The notes below the pieces were generated by a model. That model was not told the origin of the DNA. It saw only the letters and a program-made list of their open reading frames with translations, and did no database searches. This document shows, one piece after another, positions 1-6,189 of a stretch of DNA of 12,794 nt. Source of the DNA: an uncultured Prevotella sp. (GTDB taxonomy: Bacteria; Bacteroidota; Bacteroidia; Bacteroidales; Bacteroidaceae); assembly GCA_946623195.1 (NCBI GenBank), contig CAMOQW010000050.1, positions 1 through 12,794 of the forward strand, written 5' to 3'. The position numbers and the translations under genes were made by a program. Within the stretch, counting starts at the first letter, position 1, and the number at the start of each line of letters is the position of its first letter.

Positions 1-21
1 AAAAACATAGGATGCAACCTG

Positions 22-113
22 ATTCGGCCGCCCGCCCACATTAATTAGGGCGGGCGCCCTTATATCTTGGAGCACCCGCCCTTATATATTCGAGCGGTCG
101 GCCGTAACCGAAT
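22..113. repeat. GC-rich intergenic patch of direct and inverted repeats
   Basis: This stretch lies just beyond the 3' end of rnc. An 11-base direct repeat, CGCCCTTATAT, occurs at 55-65 and 77-87. CCCGCCC occurs at 31-37 and 75-81, and its complement GGGCGGG at 48-54 lies between them, so the middle copy can pair with either side but not both. GGGCGCCC at 52-59 is itself a perfect palindrome. The outer ends ATTCGG (22-27) and CCGAAT (108-113) are also complementary. I see no convincing reading frame. It could be a dispersed intergenic repeat, an RNA structure in the 3' region of the rnc transcript, or both. The rest of 1-143 shows nothing I recognise. Confidence 0.55.
29..56. other. Hairpin, 9-bp perfect GC stem
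   Basis: CGCCCGCCC at 29-37 is perfectly complementary to GGGCGGGCG at 48-56, with a 10-base AT-rich loop. It lies about 90 bases past the rnc stop codon. It could end or protect the acpP-fabF-rnc transcript. However, no T-run follows directly on the minus strand; the nearest is TTTTT, the complement of bases 1-5, more than 20 bases on. I therefore do not call it a classical terminator. Confidence 0.5.
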
Positions 114-143
114 TTCTATCCTTCCAGACCTTTTTTCCTGCTA

Positions 144-1163
144 TCAAGCCTCTGCAAAGGCAGCAGCCTCCGCCTCTGCAATGATGTCCTCGCGGGATTT
201 CTCTTTGTGCGAGATGTCCGAGAGGTCAAACTCCTCCTGGCCGGTGTCATCGCCCTTCACTTCCTGCTCCTTGCCGTCTGTCGGCACGCTGGCCTCGCTC
301 TTCGCATTGCTGTGCTCTATGATAAAGTTCTGCTGCTCCTTTTCCAAGTTGGGCACGGCCATGACGGGCTCTTCTTCCATTTTGGTGCGGTCGGCCTTGG
401 CGGCAAAGACGGCATCAATGAACTGTGGCTCGCGGCGCAGGCGTTGCAGTGTCTCCTTAGAGGCCTGTTGCTGGCTCTCCTTCTTGGAGAACCCCGTGCC
501 CTTGCAGCCCTCAATGCCCTCGATGAATACCTCGGTGGTGAATACCGGGCTGCCCGTCTGTGCATCCTTCGTCTGGTTCAGGTCGCGAAATTCCAATGCC
601 ACGCGGTTCTTCTGGCACCACTCCAGCAGCTTCGACTTGAAGTTTACTTCCTTGTAGGCCACCTTGTCGAGGTTGATGAGTTGTGAAAGGATGCGCTTCT
701 CCATAAACCGCATACAGGCATCGTAGCCTCGGTCCAGATAGATGGCTCCCACCAGCGCCTCGAAGGCATTGCCGTTCATGTAGCTGTTGTGAGAGGTGTT
801 GTGGCCTGCCGACTTGATGAGCTGCGCAATACCCATCTCCTGCGAAATCTTTCCCAGCGTAGCGCGGCTGACCAGCTTGGAGCGGGTGTTGGTGAGGAAG
901 CCTTCGCGCTTGCCTTCAAAATGGCTGTAGACGATGTGTCCTACGACGGCATCCAGAATGGCATCGCCCAGGAACTCCAGGCGTTCGTTGTTCTGCGGAC
1001 GGCCTTTCTCGTTACGCTTGCCCAGGCTCTTGTGCAGTAAGGCCTGCTTGTAGATCTGGAGATTGTGCGGATAGAATCCCAAGATGCCGTATAGAGCCAA
1101 AACAAGCTCCTTCTCCTCGCGGAAAGGGAGCTTGATTCTGTCAATGATGTTGTTAACCCACAT
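144..1163 (-). CDS. rnc: Ribonuclease III with long acidic C-terminal tail
   Basis: Encodes 339 residues of the double-strand-specific endoribonuclease that matures rRNA and cuts structured mRNAs in the cytoplasm. The signature NNERLEFLGDAILD is at residues 58-71. By alignment with E. coli RNase III, E60, D67, E87 and E135 match E38, D45, E65 and E117, while N132 stands where E. coli has D114. A double-stranded-RNA-binding domain covers about residues 172-243 (FKSKLLEWCQ, then GTGFSKKESQQQASK). A tail of about 95 residues follows, rich in Glu, Asp and Ala; the E. coli protein ends near the binding domain at 226 residues. I chose the ATG at 1163 because the core domain follows at once. The frame stays open to 1304, but that extension overlaps fabF and encodes nothing family-like. 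The start overlaps the fabF end by 11 bases, suggesting translational coupling. Confidence 0.96.
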   Translation of the reverse strand: MWVNNIIDRIKLPFREEKELVLALYGILGFYPHNLQIYKQALLHKSLGKRNEKGRPQNNERLEFLGDAILDAVVGHIVYSHFEGKREGFLTNTRSKLVSRATLGKISQEMGIAQLIKSAGHNTSHNSYMNGNAFEALVGAIYLDRGYDACMRFMEKRILSQLINLDKVAYKEVNFKSKLLEWCQKNRVALEFRDLNQTKDAQTGSPVFTTEVFIEGIEGCKGTGFSKKESQQQASKETLQRLRREPQFIDAVFAAKADRTKMEEEPVMAVPNLEKEQQNFIIEHSNAKSEASVPTDGKEQEVKGDDTGQEEFDLSDISHKEKSREDIIAEAEAAAFAEA

Positions 1164-2421
1164 ACTTCTTAAAGACCACGCAGGCATTGTGACCACCAAA
1201 TCCGAATGTGTTGCTGAGTCCGGCGCGTACCTCACGCTTCTGGGCCTTGTTGAACGTAAAGTTGAGGTTGTAGTCGATTTCCTCATCCTTATCGTCTTCC
1301 TCATGGTTGATGGTGGGAGGTACGATGTCGTTCTGCACGGCCAGCACCGTGGCCATGGCCTCTACGGCTCCGGCAGCACCCAGCAGGTGACCGGTCATCG
1401 ATTTGGTTGACGAGATGTTCAGCTTGAAGGCAGCATCGCCAAAGACATCCTTGATGGCCTTGGCCTCTGAGATGTCGCCTACATGGGTTGACGTACCGTG
1501 TACGTTGATGTAGTCGATGTCTTCGGGCTTCATGCCGGCGTCTTCAAGGGCGTTCTGCATCACCAGCTTGGCTCCCAGCCCTTCGGGGTGAGAGGCGGTG
1601 ATGTGGTGAGCGTCGGCACTCATGCCGGCACCTACCATCTCAGCATATATCTTGGCACCACGAGCCTTAGCGTGCTCTAGCTCCTCAAGAATCAGACAGC
1701 CCGCACCCTCGCCCATGACGAAACCGTCGCGGCTGGCACTGAACGGACGGCTGGCCTTCTCGGGTTCGTCATTGCGTGTCGACAGGGCCTTCATGGCGTT
1801 GAAGCCACCTACACCCGTCTCGCAGACGGCAGCCTCGGCACCACCGGCAACGATGATGTTGGCCTTGCCCAGGCGAATCAGGTTGAAGGCATCAGCCAGT
1901 GCGTTCGATGAGGAGGCACAGGCAGAAGCCGTGATATAGTTGGGGCCGTGGAAGCCATACATAATTGAAATCTGACCGGCAGCAATGTCGGCTATCATCT
2001 TGGGGATGAAGAAGGGGTTGAACTTCGGGCCGTCTTCACGATGGGCACCATAGTAGGTCACCTCCTCTTCGAAAGTCTTGATGCCGCCAATGCCTACGCC
2101 ATAGACCACGCCGATGCGGTTCTTGTCTTCCTGTTCCAAGTCCATGGCACTGTCGTCGACAGCCTGCTTGGCAGCAATAATGGCCAGCTGCGTATAGCGG
2201 TCCATCTTGCGGGCCTCCTTGCGGTCGATGTAGGCGTTCACGTCCAGGTTTTTCACCTCGCACGCAAACTGTGTCTTAAACTTAGAAGCGTCGAAAAGGG
2301 TAATTGGTGCAGCACCGCTCTTGCCTGCCAACATAGCTTCCCAGGTCTCCTTGGGATTGTTGCCTAAAGGCGTAACGGCACCCATGCCTGTTACTACTAC
2401 TCTTTTTAATTCCATAGACAT
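1153..2421 (-). CDS. fabF: 3-oxoacyl-[acyl-carrier-protein] synthase II
   Basis: Encodes 422 residues of the condensing enzyme that elongates acyl-ACP with malonyl-ACP in type II fatty acid synthesis. The catalytic triad is visible: the nucleophile C168 in TASACASSSNAL, H308 in NVHGTSTHVGD and H345 in KSMTGHLLGAAG, with the conserved K340 just before. The C-terminal GLSNTFGFGGHNA (residues 411-423 region) closes the thiolase fold. Length is usual for the family. The start at 2421 gives MSMELKRVVVTG; a second ATG two codons in (2415) is possible. It lies 60 bases after acpP, whose product is its substrate carrier, and a strong hairpin fills that gap. FabF rather than FabB is supported by the acpP neighbour and overall match. 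Confidence 0.96.
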   Translation of the reverse strand: MSMELKRVVVTGMGAVTPLGNNPKETWEAMLAGKSGAAPITLFDASKFKTQFACEVKNLDVNAYIDRKEARKMDRYTQLAIIAAKQAVDDSAMDLEQEDKNRIGVVYGVGIGGIKTFEEEVTYYGAHREDGPKFNPFFIPKMIADIAAGQISIMYGFHGPNYITASACASSSNALADAFNLIRLGKANIIVAGGAEAAVCETGVGGFNAMKALSTRNDEPEKASRPFSASRDGFVMGEGAGCLILEELEHAKARGAKIYAEMVGAGMSADAHHITASHPEGLGAKLVMQNALEDAGMKPEDIDYINVHGTSTHVGDISEAKAIKDVFGDAAFKLNISSTKSMTGHLLGAAGAVEAMATVLAVQNDIVPPTINHEEDDKDEEIDYNLNFTFNKAQKREVRAGLSNTFGFGGHNACVVFKKYVG

Positions 2422-2430
2422 ATTTTAAAG

Positions 2431-2468
2431 CATAATGGTTGCTTCGATGTTTCGAAACAACCATTATG
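2431..2468 (-). promoter_or_regulatory. Strong hairpin between acpP and fabF
   Basis: CATAATGGTTG (2431-2441) and CAACCATTATG (2458-2468) are perfect 11-bp inverted repeats. Inside, after one mismatched pair, TTCG (2443-2446) pairs with CGAA (2453-2456) around a six-base loop. It occupies most of the 60-base gap between two cistrons. No T-run follows it on the minus strand, so it is more likely an mRNA processing or stabilising element, or a partial attenuator that keeps acpP expression above fabF, than a full terminator. The structure is certain; the function is inferred. Confidence 0.7.
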
Positions 2469-2481
2469 TCTTCCTATCAAT

Positions 2482-2718
2482 TTATTTTGCGTTCTCTTCG
2501 ATGTAAGCGATGGCATCGCCCACGGTACCAATCTTCTCTGCCTTATCGTCGGGGATAGAGATGCCAAACTCCTTCTCAAACTCCATAATCAACTCTACGG
2601 TGTCCAGTGAGTCTGCACCCAGGTCGTTGGTGAAACTTGCCTCAGGCTTTACTTCTGCTTCGTCTACACCCAGCTTGTCTACAATAATTGCCTTTACTTT
2701 GCTTTCAATTTCTGACAT
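2482..2718 (-). CDS. acpP: Acyl carrier protein
   Basis: Encodes 78 residues, the standard ACP length, with a strongly acidic composition. The phosphopantetheine attachment site is S37 in the motif GADSLDT, modified by holo-ACP synthase. The protein carries growing acyl chains on the phosphopantetheine arm in the cytoplasm. The following helix, [18 protein letters not shown], is the acidic recognition helix typical of fatty-acid ACPs rather than polyketide carriers. It is the first gene of the probable acpP-fabF-rnc unit, with a Bacteroidota-type promoter about 77 bases upstream. The ATG at 2718 gives the usual [13 protein letters not shown]-terminus. Confidence 0.97.
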   Translation of the reverse strand: MSEIESKVKAIIVDKLGVDEAEVKPEASFTNDLGADSLDTVELIMEFEKEFGISIPDDKAEKIGTVGDAIAYIEENAK

Positions 2719-2768
2719 AATTTTCTTCTTTAAATGTTAATAACTGATTTCTTTTTCTGAACTCTTCA

Positions 2769-2783
2769 CGACAACGGTTGTCG
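2769..2783. promoter_or_regulatory. Palindrome in the acpP leader, possible operator
   Basis: CGACAACGGTTGTCG has two perfect 7-base arms around a single central base. A one-base centre cannot form a good RNA hairpin loop, so it looks more like a site for a dimeric DNA-binding protein. It lies just downstream of the predicted transcription start of acpP (about +6 to +20 if the start is near 2789), where a bound repressor would block transcription. Which protein might bind it is unknown. Confidence 0.45.
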
Positions 2784-2794
2784 CTAAGCGGGTG

Positions 2795-2826
2795 CAAAGT
2801 AACGAATTTTTATTGAGTTACGCAAA
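2795..2826 (-). promoter_or_regulatory. Promoter of acpP-fabF-rnc, Bacteroidota type
   Basis: On the minus strand TTTG (2826-2823) is followed after 20 bases by TTACTTTG (2802-2795). This differs at one position from the -7 consensus TAnnTTTG of the Bacteroidota primary sigma factor. It would start transcription near 2789 and give a leader of about 70 bases before acpP. Confidence 0.65.
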
Positions 2827-2835
2827 TAATTTACG

Positions 2836-2878
2836 AAAAAAAGCATTCTCTTTTGCACATTTACCCCCAACTTGTGCA
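2836..2878 (-). terminator. Possible terminator after pdxB
   Basis: On the minus strand, past the pdxB stop, TGCACA and TGTGCA (plus-strand positions 2873-2878 and 2854-2859) form a 6-bp stem with a 13-base loop. A run of seven T lies at 2842-2836. The T-run is about 11 bases from the stem rather than directly after it, so the call is weak. It overlaps no gene and sits just before the acpP promoter, where a terminator would be expected. Confidence 0.3.
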
Positions 2879-2913
2879 TAATTGGAACCTCAAAAAGGGC
2901 TTTTCTACACTTT

Positions 2914-3918
2914 TTACTCGCCGAAAGTCTCTCGCCGGAGCGGGTAATGGTTGCGCAAAAACTCAAACTTCCAGGGTTCACGTTTCAGCTTTTCGCTATC
3001 CGTCATGGGGTCGTAAAGCTCCAATGGGTCGCCGGAATATTGGAAACTCTTGGGCAGCGAGGGGGCTTTGATGAGCCCCGGATGCGCCAAACCAAACTGA
3101 CGGCACACGGCATCAACCACCATATTGTCGGCATTCACCTTCCCGTCGGCAGAATAGCCGGCTATGTGAGGCGTGCCGATGAAAACGCGTTCCAGCAGGT
3201 CGGCGTTCAGTCGGGGCTCGTCCTCCCAGACGTCCAGAACGGCATCTCTCACCCTGCCCTCCTGCATGGCTTGCAGCAAGGCACTGCCGTCCACCACCTC
3301 ACCGCGACTGGTGTTTATTATATAAGGTTCGCGTAAAAGTCGCCGGAAGAAGTCCTCATCAGCCATGTGCCACGTGGCATACCGCCCCTCGCGGGTCAGC
3401 GGCACATGGAAAGTCACCACGTCGGCCTGCCGCTCTATGACATCCATCGGCACGAAGTCTGGATTTCCCAGCAAGGGGTCGCACACCAGCACGTGCATAC
3501 CCAGCCGCTCGGCCACAGCACGAACCTTCGAACCCACGTGTCCGCAGCCCACGATGCCTATCGTGCTACCGCGCAGCGTCAGTCCGAGCCTGCGCTCCAG
3601 TAGCAGCAGGGAACATTCCACATACTGAGCCACCGACCCTGCATTACAGCCCGGACAGTTCGTCCAGCGGATGCCGGCCCGTTGCATATAGGCGGTGTCT
3701 ATATGGTCAAAACCTATTGTTGCTGTAGCCACCAGCTGCACCTTGGACCCACGGAGCAGCTGCTCGTCGCAGCGCGTACGGGTGCGTACAATCAGCACGT
3801 CGGCATCGCTTACGTCCTCAGCCTTGATGTCTGTCCCGCGAAGGCTTACCACCTCGCTGGCCATCAGTTCCAGTTTTTCGCGGATATAAGGTATCTTGTC
3901 GTCTACTACTATCTTCAT
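2914..3918 (-). CDS. pdxB: 4-phosphoerythronate dehydrogenase
   Basis: Encodes 334 residues of a D-isomer-specific 2-hydroxyacid dehydrogenase. PdxB oxidises 4-phosphoerythronate, the second step of the DXP-dependent pyridoxal phosphate pathway. The NAD-binding Rossmann motif GIVGCGHVGS is at 121-130 with D147 as probable ribose ligand. The catalytic triad is R205 (NTSRGEVVD), E234 (WEDEP) and H251 (TPHIAGYSADGK). The text around HIAGYSADGK is characteristic of PdxB rather than SerA or lactate dehydrogenases. The C-terminal dimerisation part is short compared with the E. coli enzyme of about 380 residues. I chose ATG 3918 (MKIVVDDKIPYI). The frame is open to 4008, but that extension would run past the predicted -7 box. 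It is divergent from the suf operon. Confidence 0.9.
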   Translation of the reverse strand: MKIVVDDKIPYIREKLELMASEVVSLRGTDIKAEDVSDADVLIVRTRTRCDEQLLRGSKVQLVATATIGFDHIDTAYMQRAGIRWTNCPGCNAGSVAQYVECSLLLLERRLGLTLRGSTIGIVGCGHVGSKVRAVAERLGMHVLVCDPLLGNPDFVPMDVIERQADVVTFHVPLTREGRYATWHMADEDFFRRLLREPYIINTSRGEVVDGSALLQAMQEGRVRDAVLDVWEDEPRLNADLLERVFIGTPHIAGYSADGKVNADNMVVDAVCRQFGLAHPGLIKAPSLPKSFQYSGDPLELYDPMTDSEKLKREPWKFEFLRNHYPLRRETFGE

Positions 3919-3974
3919 AAGCTCTACTTTGTTATTTCTCTTCTCTGCTTGAGTCCCTGACGGGAAATGCGCTG

Positions 3975-3982
3975 CAAATATA
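3975..3982 (-). promoter_or_regulatory. -7 box of the pdxB promoter
   Basis: TATATTTG on the minus strand fits the TAnnTTTG consensus exactly and lies about 57 bases before the chosen pdxB start. The -33 element is poor: the nearest TTG at the far side (4008-4006) is 23 bases away instead of about 20. The position also argues for the start at 3918. Confidence 0.55.
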
Positions 3983-3991
3983 GTGATTTTT

Positions 3992-4014
3992 TGAAACAAT
4001 GGCACCAAGTTTCA
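3992..4014. promoter_or_regulatory. Inverted repeat between the pdxB and sufC promoters
   Basis: TGAAAC (3992-3997) and GTTTCA (4009-4014) form an inverted repeat separated by 11 bases. It overlaps the -33 region of pdxB and lies about 20 bases upstream of the sufC -33 element, so a protein bound here could affect both divergent promoters. A 6-bp repeat can arise by chance in AT-rich DNA, so support is modest. Confidence 0.3.
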
Positions 4015-4033
4015 TGGATTTTCCGGTAAATAT

Positions 4034-4064
4034 TTTGTTTGATGGCAAATTTTATGTAACTTTG
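4034..4064 (+). promoter_or_regulatory. Promoter of the suf operon, Bacteroidota type
   Basis: TTTG (4034-4037) is followed after 19 bases by TAACTTTG (4057-4064), an exact match to TAnnTTTG. Transcription would start near 4071, leaving a leader of about 27 bases before sufC. A promoter directly in front of sufC shows that sufC is the first gene of its transcript here. Confidence 0.75.
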
Positions 4065-4083
4065 CACGGAAAAGACTGAAAAG

Positions 4084-4093
4084 ACCTTAAGGT
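4084..4093. promoter_or_regulatory. 10-base palindrome before the sufC start
   Basis: ACCTTAAGGT is a perfect palindrome ending four bases before the sufC ATG, in the ribosome-binding region. It contains AAGG, a weak Shine-Dalgarno-like element. A similar perfect 10-base palindrome ends three bases before pnp. It could be chance or a site affecting translation or repressor binding. Confidence 0.25.
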
Positions 4094-4097
4094 AACA

Positions 4098-4853
4098 ATG
4101 TTAGAAGTACGCAACTTACATGCCAAGATAGGCGACAAAGAAATATTGAAGGGTATCAACCTGGTAATCAACGATGGTGAGACTCATGCCATCATGGGAC
4201 CCAACGGCTCCGGCAAGTCGACACTCTCGGCAGTGCTGGTGGGCAATCCGCTTTACGAGGTGACCGAAGGCGAAGCCTGGTTCAACGGCAAGAATCTGCT
4301 GGAGATGGCTCCAGAGGACAGGGCCCACGAGGGGCTATTCCTGTCGTTTCAATATCCGGTGGAGATTCCCGGTGTGTCGATGACCAACTTCATGAAGGCT
4401 GCCATCAACGAAAAGCGCAAATACCAGGGGCTGGCACCGATGAACGCTGCCGAATTCCTGAAGCTGATGCGTGAGAAACGCAAGGTGGTGGACTTGGACT
4501 CCAAGTTGGCTAACCGTTCTGTCAATGAGGGCTTCAGCGGCGGCGAGAAGAAGCGCAACGAGATTTTCCAGATGGCTATGTTGGAGCCGAAGCTGTCGAT
4601 ACTTGACGAGACCGACTCCGGCTTGGACGTGGATGCCATGCGCATCGTGGCCGAGGGTGTCAACAAGTTGCAGACCCCTGAGACGTCGTGCATCGTCATC
4701 ACCCACTACGACAGGCTGCTGGAGATGATTCGCCCGCAGCATGTCCACGTGTTGTACAAGGGGCGCATCGTCAAGACGGGAGGCCCTGAGCTGGCTGGCC
4801 AGATACAGGAGCATGGCTACGACTGGATTAAGGAAGAAATAGGAGAGGAGTGA
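4098..4853 (+). CDS. sufC: Fe-S cluster assembly ATPase SufC
   Basis: Encodes 251 residues of the soluble ABC-type ATPase that drives the SufBCD scaffold for iron-sulfur cluster assembly in the cytoplasm. All ABC motifs are present: Walker A GPNGSGKST at 34-42, Q-loop Q85, signature FSGGEKKR at 146-153, Walker B LSILDE ending at E171, and the H-loop H203 in ITHYDR. The ETDSGLDVDA sequence after Walker B and FSGGEKKRNEI are the forms seen in SufC rather than in transporters. Length is usual. It leads the suf operon directly behind its own promoter. Its usual partner sufB is not beside it. The stop overlaps the next start by one base (TGATG). Confidence 0.97.
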   Translation: MLEVRNLHAKIGDKEILKGINLVINDGETHAIMGPNGSGKSTLSAVLVGNPLYEVTEGEAWFNGKNLLEMAPEDRAHEGLFLSFQYPVEIPGVSMTNFMKAAINEKRKYQGLAPMNAAEFLKLMREKRKVVDLDSKLANRSVNEGFSGGEKKRNEIFQMAMLEPKLSILDETDSGLDVDAMRIVAEGVNKLQTPETSCIVITHYDRLLEMIRPQHVHVLYKGRIVKTGGPELAGQIQEHGYDWIKEEIGEE

Positions 4854-6175
4854 TGAGCAGCGAACAGCAATATATAGACCTCTACCGGCAGGCACGCCAG
4901 ATGATTTGCGACCATTCGTCGGACCGGATGAATGCCGAGCGCGATGCTGCCTTCGAGCACTTTGCGGCAGCGGGCTTCCCCAGCCGGAAAGTGGAGCGCT
5001 ACAAATATACCGACATACCGGCACTCTTTGCCCCTGACTACGGACTGAACCTGAACCGGCTGGACATCCCCACAGACCCCTATCGGGCATTCCGTTGTGA
5101 CGTGCCCAACCTGTCGACATCGCTCTATTTTGTGGTGAACGATGCCTTTTACGCCAAGGCCATGCCCAATGTACACCTGCCTGAGGGAGTCACCATCGGT
5201 TCGCTGAGAGAACATGCCCCCCGGTGTTATAACCAATTGGCCGGACGGAGCGACGATGCCGTGACCAGCCTGAACACCATGCTGGCCCAGGACGGCCTCT
5301 ACGTCCACGTGGCAAAGGGCGTGAAGGCAGACCGTGCCATCCAGGTCATCAACATCCTGCGGTCTGACGTTGACCTGATGGTGAACCGACGGGTGCTGAT
5401 AGATGTCGAGGAAGGGGCAGAGCTGAAGATGCTTTTCTGCGACCATGCCGCCGATGACCGCCACTTCCTGGCCACCCAGGTCATCGAGGCTTTCGTGGAC
5501 AGGAATGCATCGTTAGACCTATACTGTCTGGAGGAAACCCACTACAAGAGTGTCCGCGTGAGCAGCGTCTACATCGACCAGCAGGCCGACAGTCGCGTGA
5601 ACCATAACGTCATCACGTTGCACAACGGAGTGACCCGCAACCGGCTCGACCTGAACCTGTCGGGCGAGGGTGCTGAGTGCCAGTGCTATGGGTGCGTCAT
5701 CGCCGACAAGCAGCAGCATGTCGACAACAACACGCTGATTACGCACAAGGCCCCCCACTGTACCAGCAGCGAACTCTATAAGTACGTGCTCGACGACCGG
5801 GCCACGGGAGCCTTTGCCGGCCGAGTGCTGGTGGAACAGGGAGCCCAAAAGACGGTGTCGCAGATGACCAACCAGAATCTGACGGCTACCCGCGAGGCAC
5901 GCATGTACACCCAGCCCATGCTGGAAATCTATGCCGACGACGTGAAATGTGCCCATGGCTCCACCGTCGGCCAGCTTAACGATGCAGCGCTCTTCTATAT
6001 GCGACAGCGCGGCATCACGCAGGCTGAAGCCAGAATGCTCTTGCAGAATGCCTTTATCAACGAGGTGATTGACAAGATGCAGTTAGAGCCGCTGCGCGAC
6101 CGTCTGCACCATCTTGTCGAGAAGCGATTCCGGGGCGAACTGAACAAATGCGAGGGCTGTAAGCTCTGTAAATAA
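4853..6175 (+). CDS. sufD: Fe-S cluster assembly scaffold protein SufD
   Basis: Encodes 440 residues of the beta-helix SufB/SufD family. SufD pairs with SufB and SufC and supports iron delivery during cluster assembly. ADDVKCAHGSTVGQLN at about 361-376 holds C366 and H368; the His corresponds to the functionally important His of E. coli SufD (H360). This motif favours SufD over SufB. The C-terminus ends in CEGCKLCK, a CxxCxxC triad (C433, C436, C439), which could bind metal or a cluster. I chose the ATG at 4853, which overlaps the sufC stop by one base and follows AGGAGAGGAG, an unusually good Shine-Dalgarno match for this phylum. A GTG one codon earlier (4850) is less likely. Confidence 0.93.
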   Translation: MSSEQQYIDLYRQARQMICDHSSDRMNAERDAAFEHFAAAGFPSRKVERYKYTDIPALFAPDYGLNLNRLDIPTDPYRAFRCDVPNLSTSLYFVVNDAFYAKAMPNVHLPEGVTIGSLREHAPRCYNQLAGRSDDAVTSLNTMLAQDGLYVHVAKGVKADRAIQVINILRSDVDLMVNRRVLIDVEEGAELKMLFCDHAADDRHFLATQVIEAFVDRNASLDLYCLEETHYKSVRVSSVYIDQQADSRVNHNVITLHNGVTRNRLDLNLSGEGAECQCYGCVIADKQQHVDNNTLITHKAPHCTSSELYKYVLDDRATGAFAGRVLVEQGAQKTVSQMTNQNLTATREARMYTQPMLEIYADDVKCAHGSTVGQLNDAALFYMRQRGITQAEARMLLQNAFINEVIDKMQLEPLRDRLHHLVEKRFRGELNKCEGCKLCK

Positions 6176-6189
6176 GAATCCCAACCAAC

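Noticed and set aside
1164..1304. Longer RNase III start at 1304
   Set aside because: The added 47 residues overlap fabF by about 150 bases and are Arg/Ser/Thr-rich without similarity to the family; ATG 1163 gives the normal N-terminus.
2719..2913. A small gene between acpP and pdxB (a minus-strand frame of 65 codons is open here)
   Set aside because: It runs over the acpP promoter and the T-run, and its translation shows nothing recognisable.
3919..4008. Longer PdxB start at 4008
   Set aside because: It would place the start upstream of the predicted -7 box at 3982-3975; the family N-terminus begins at MKIVVDD.
4335..5464. Two overlapping minus-strand open frames opposite sufC and sufD
   Set aside because: Shadows of conserved genes; their translations show no domain or plausible start region.
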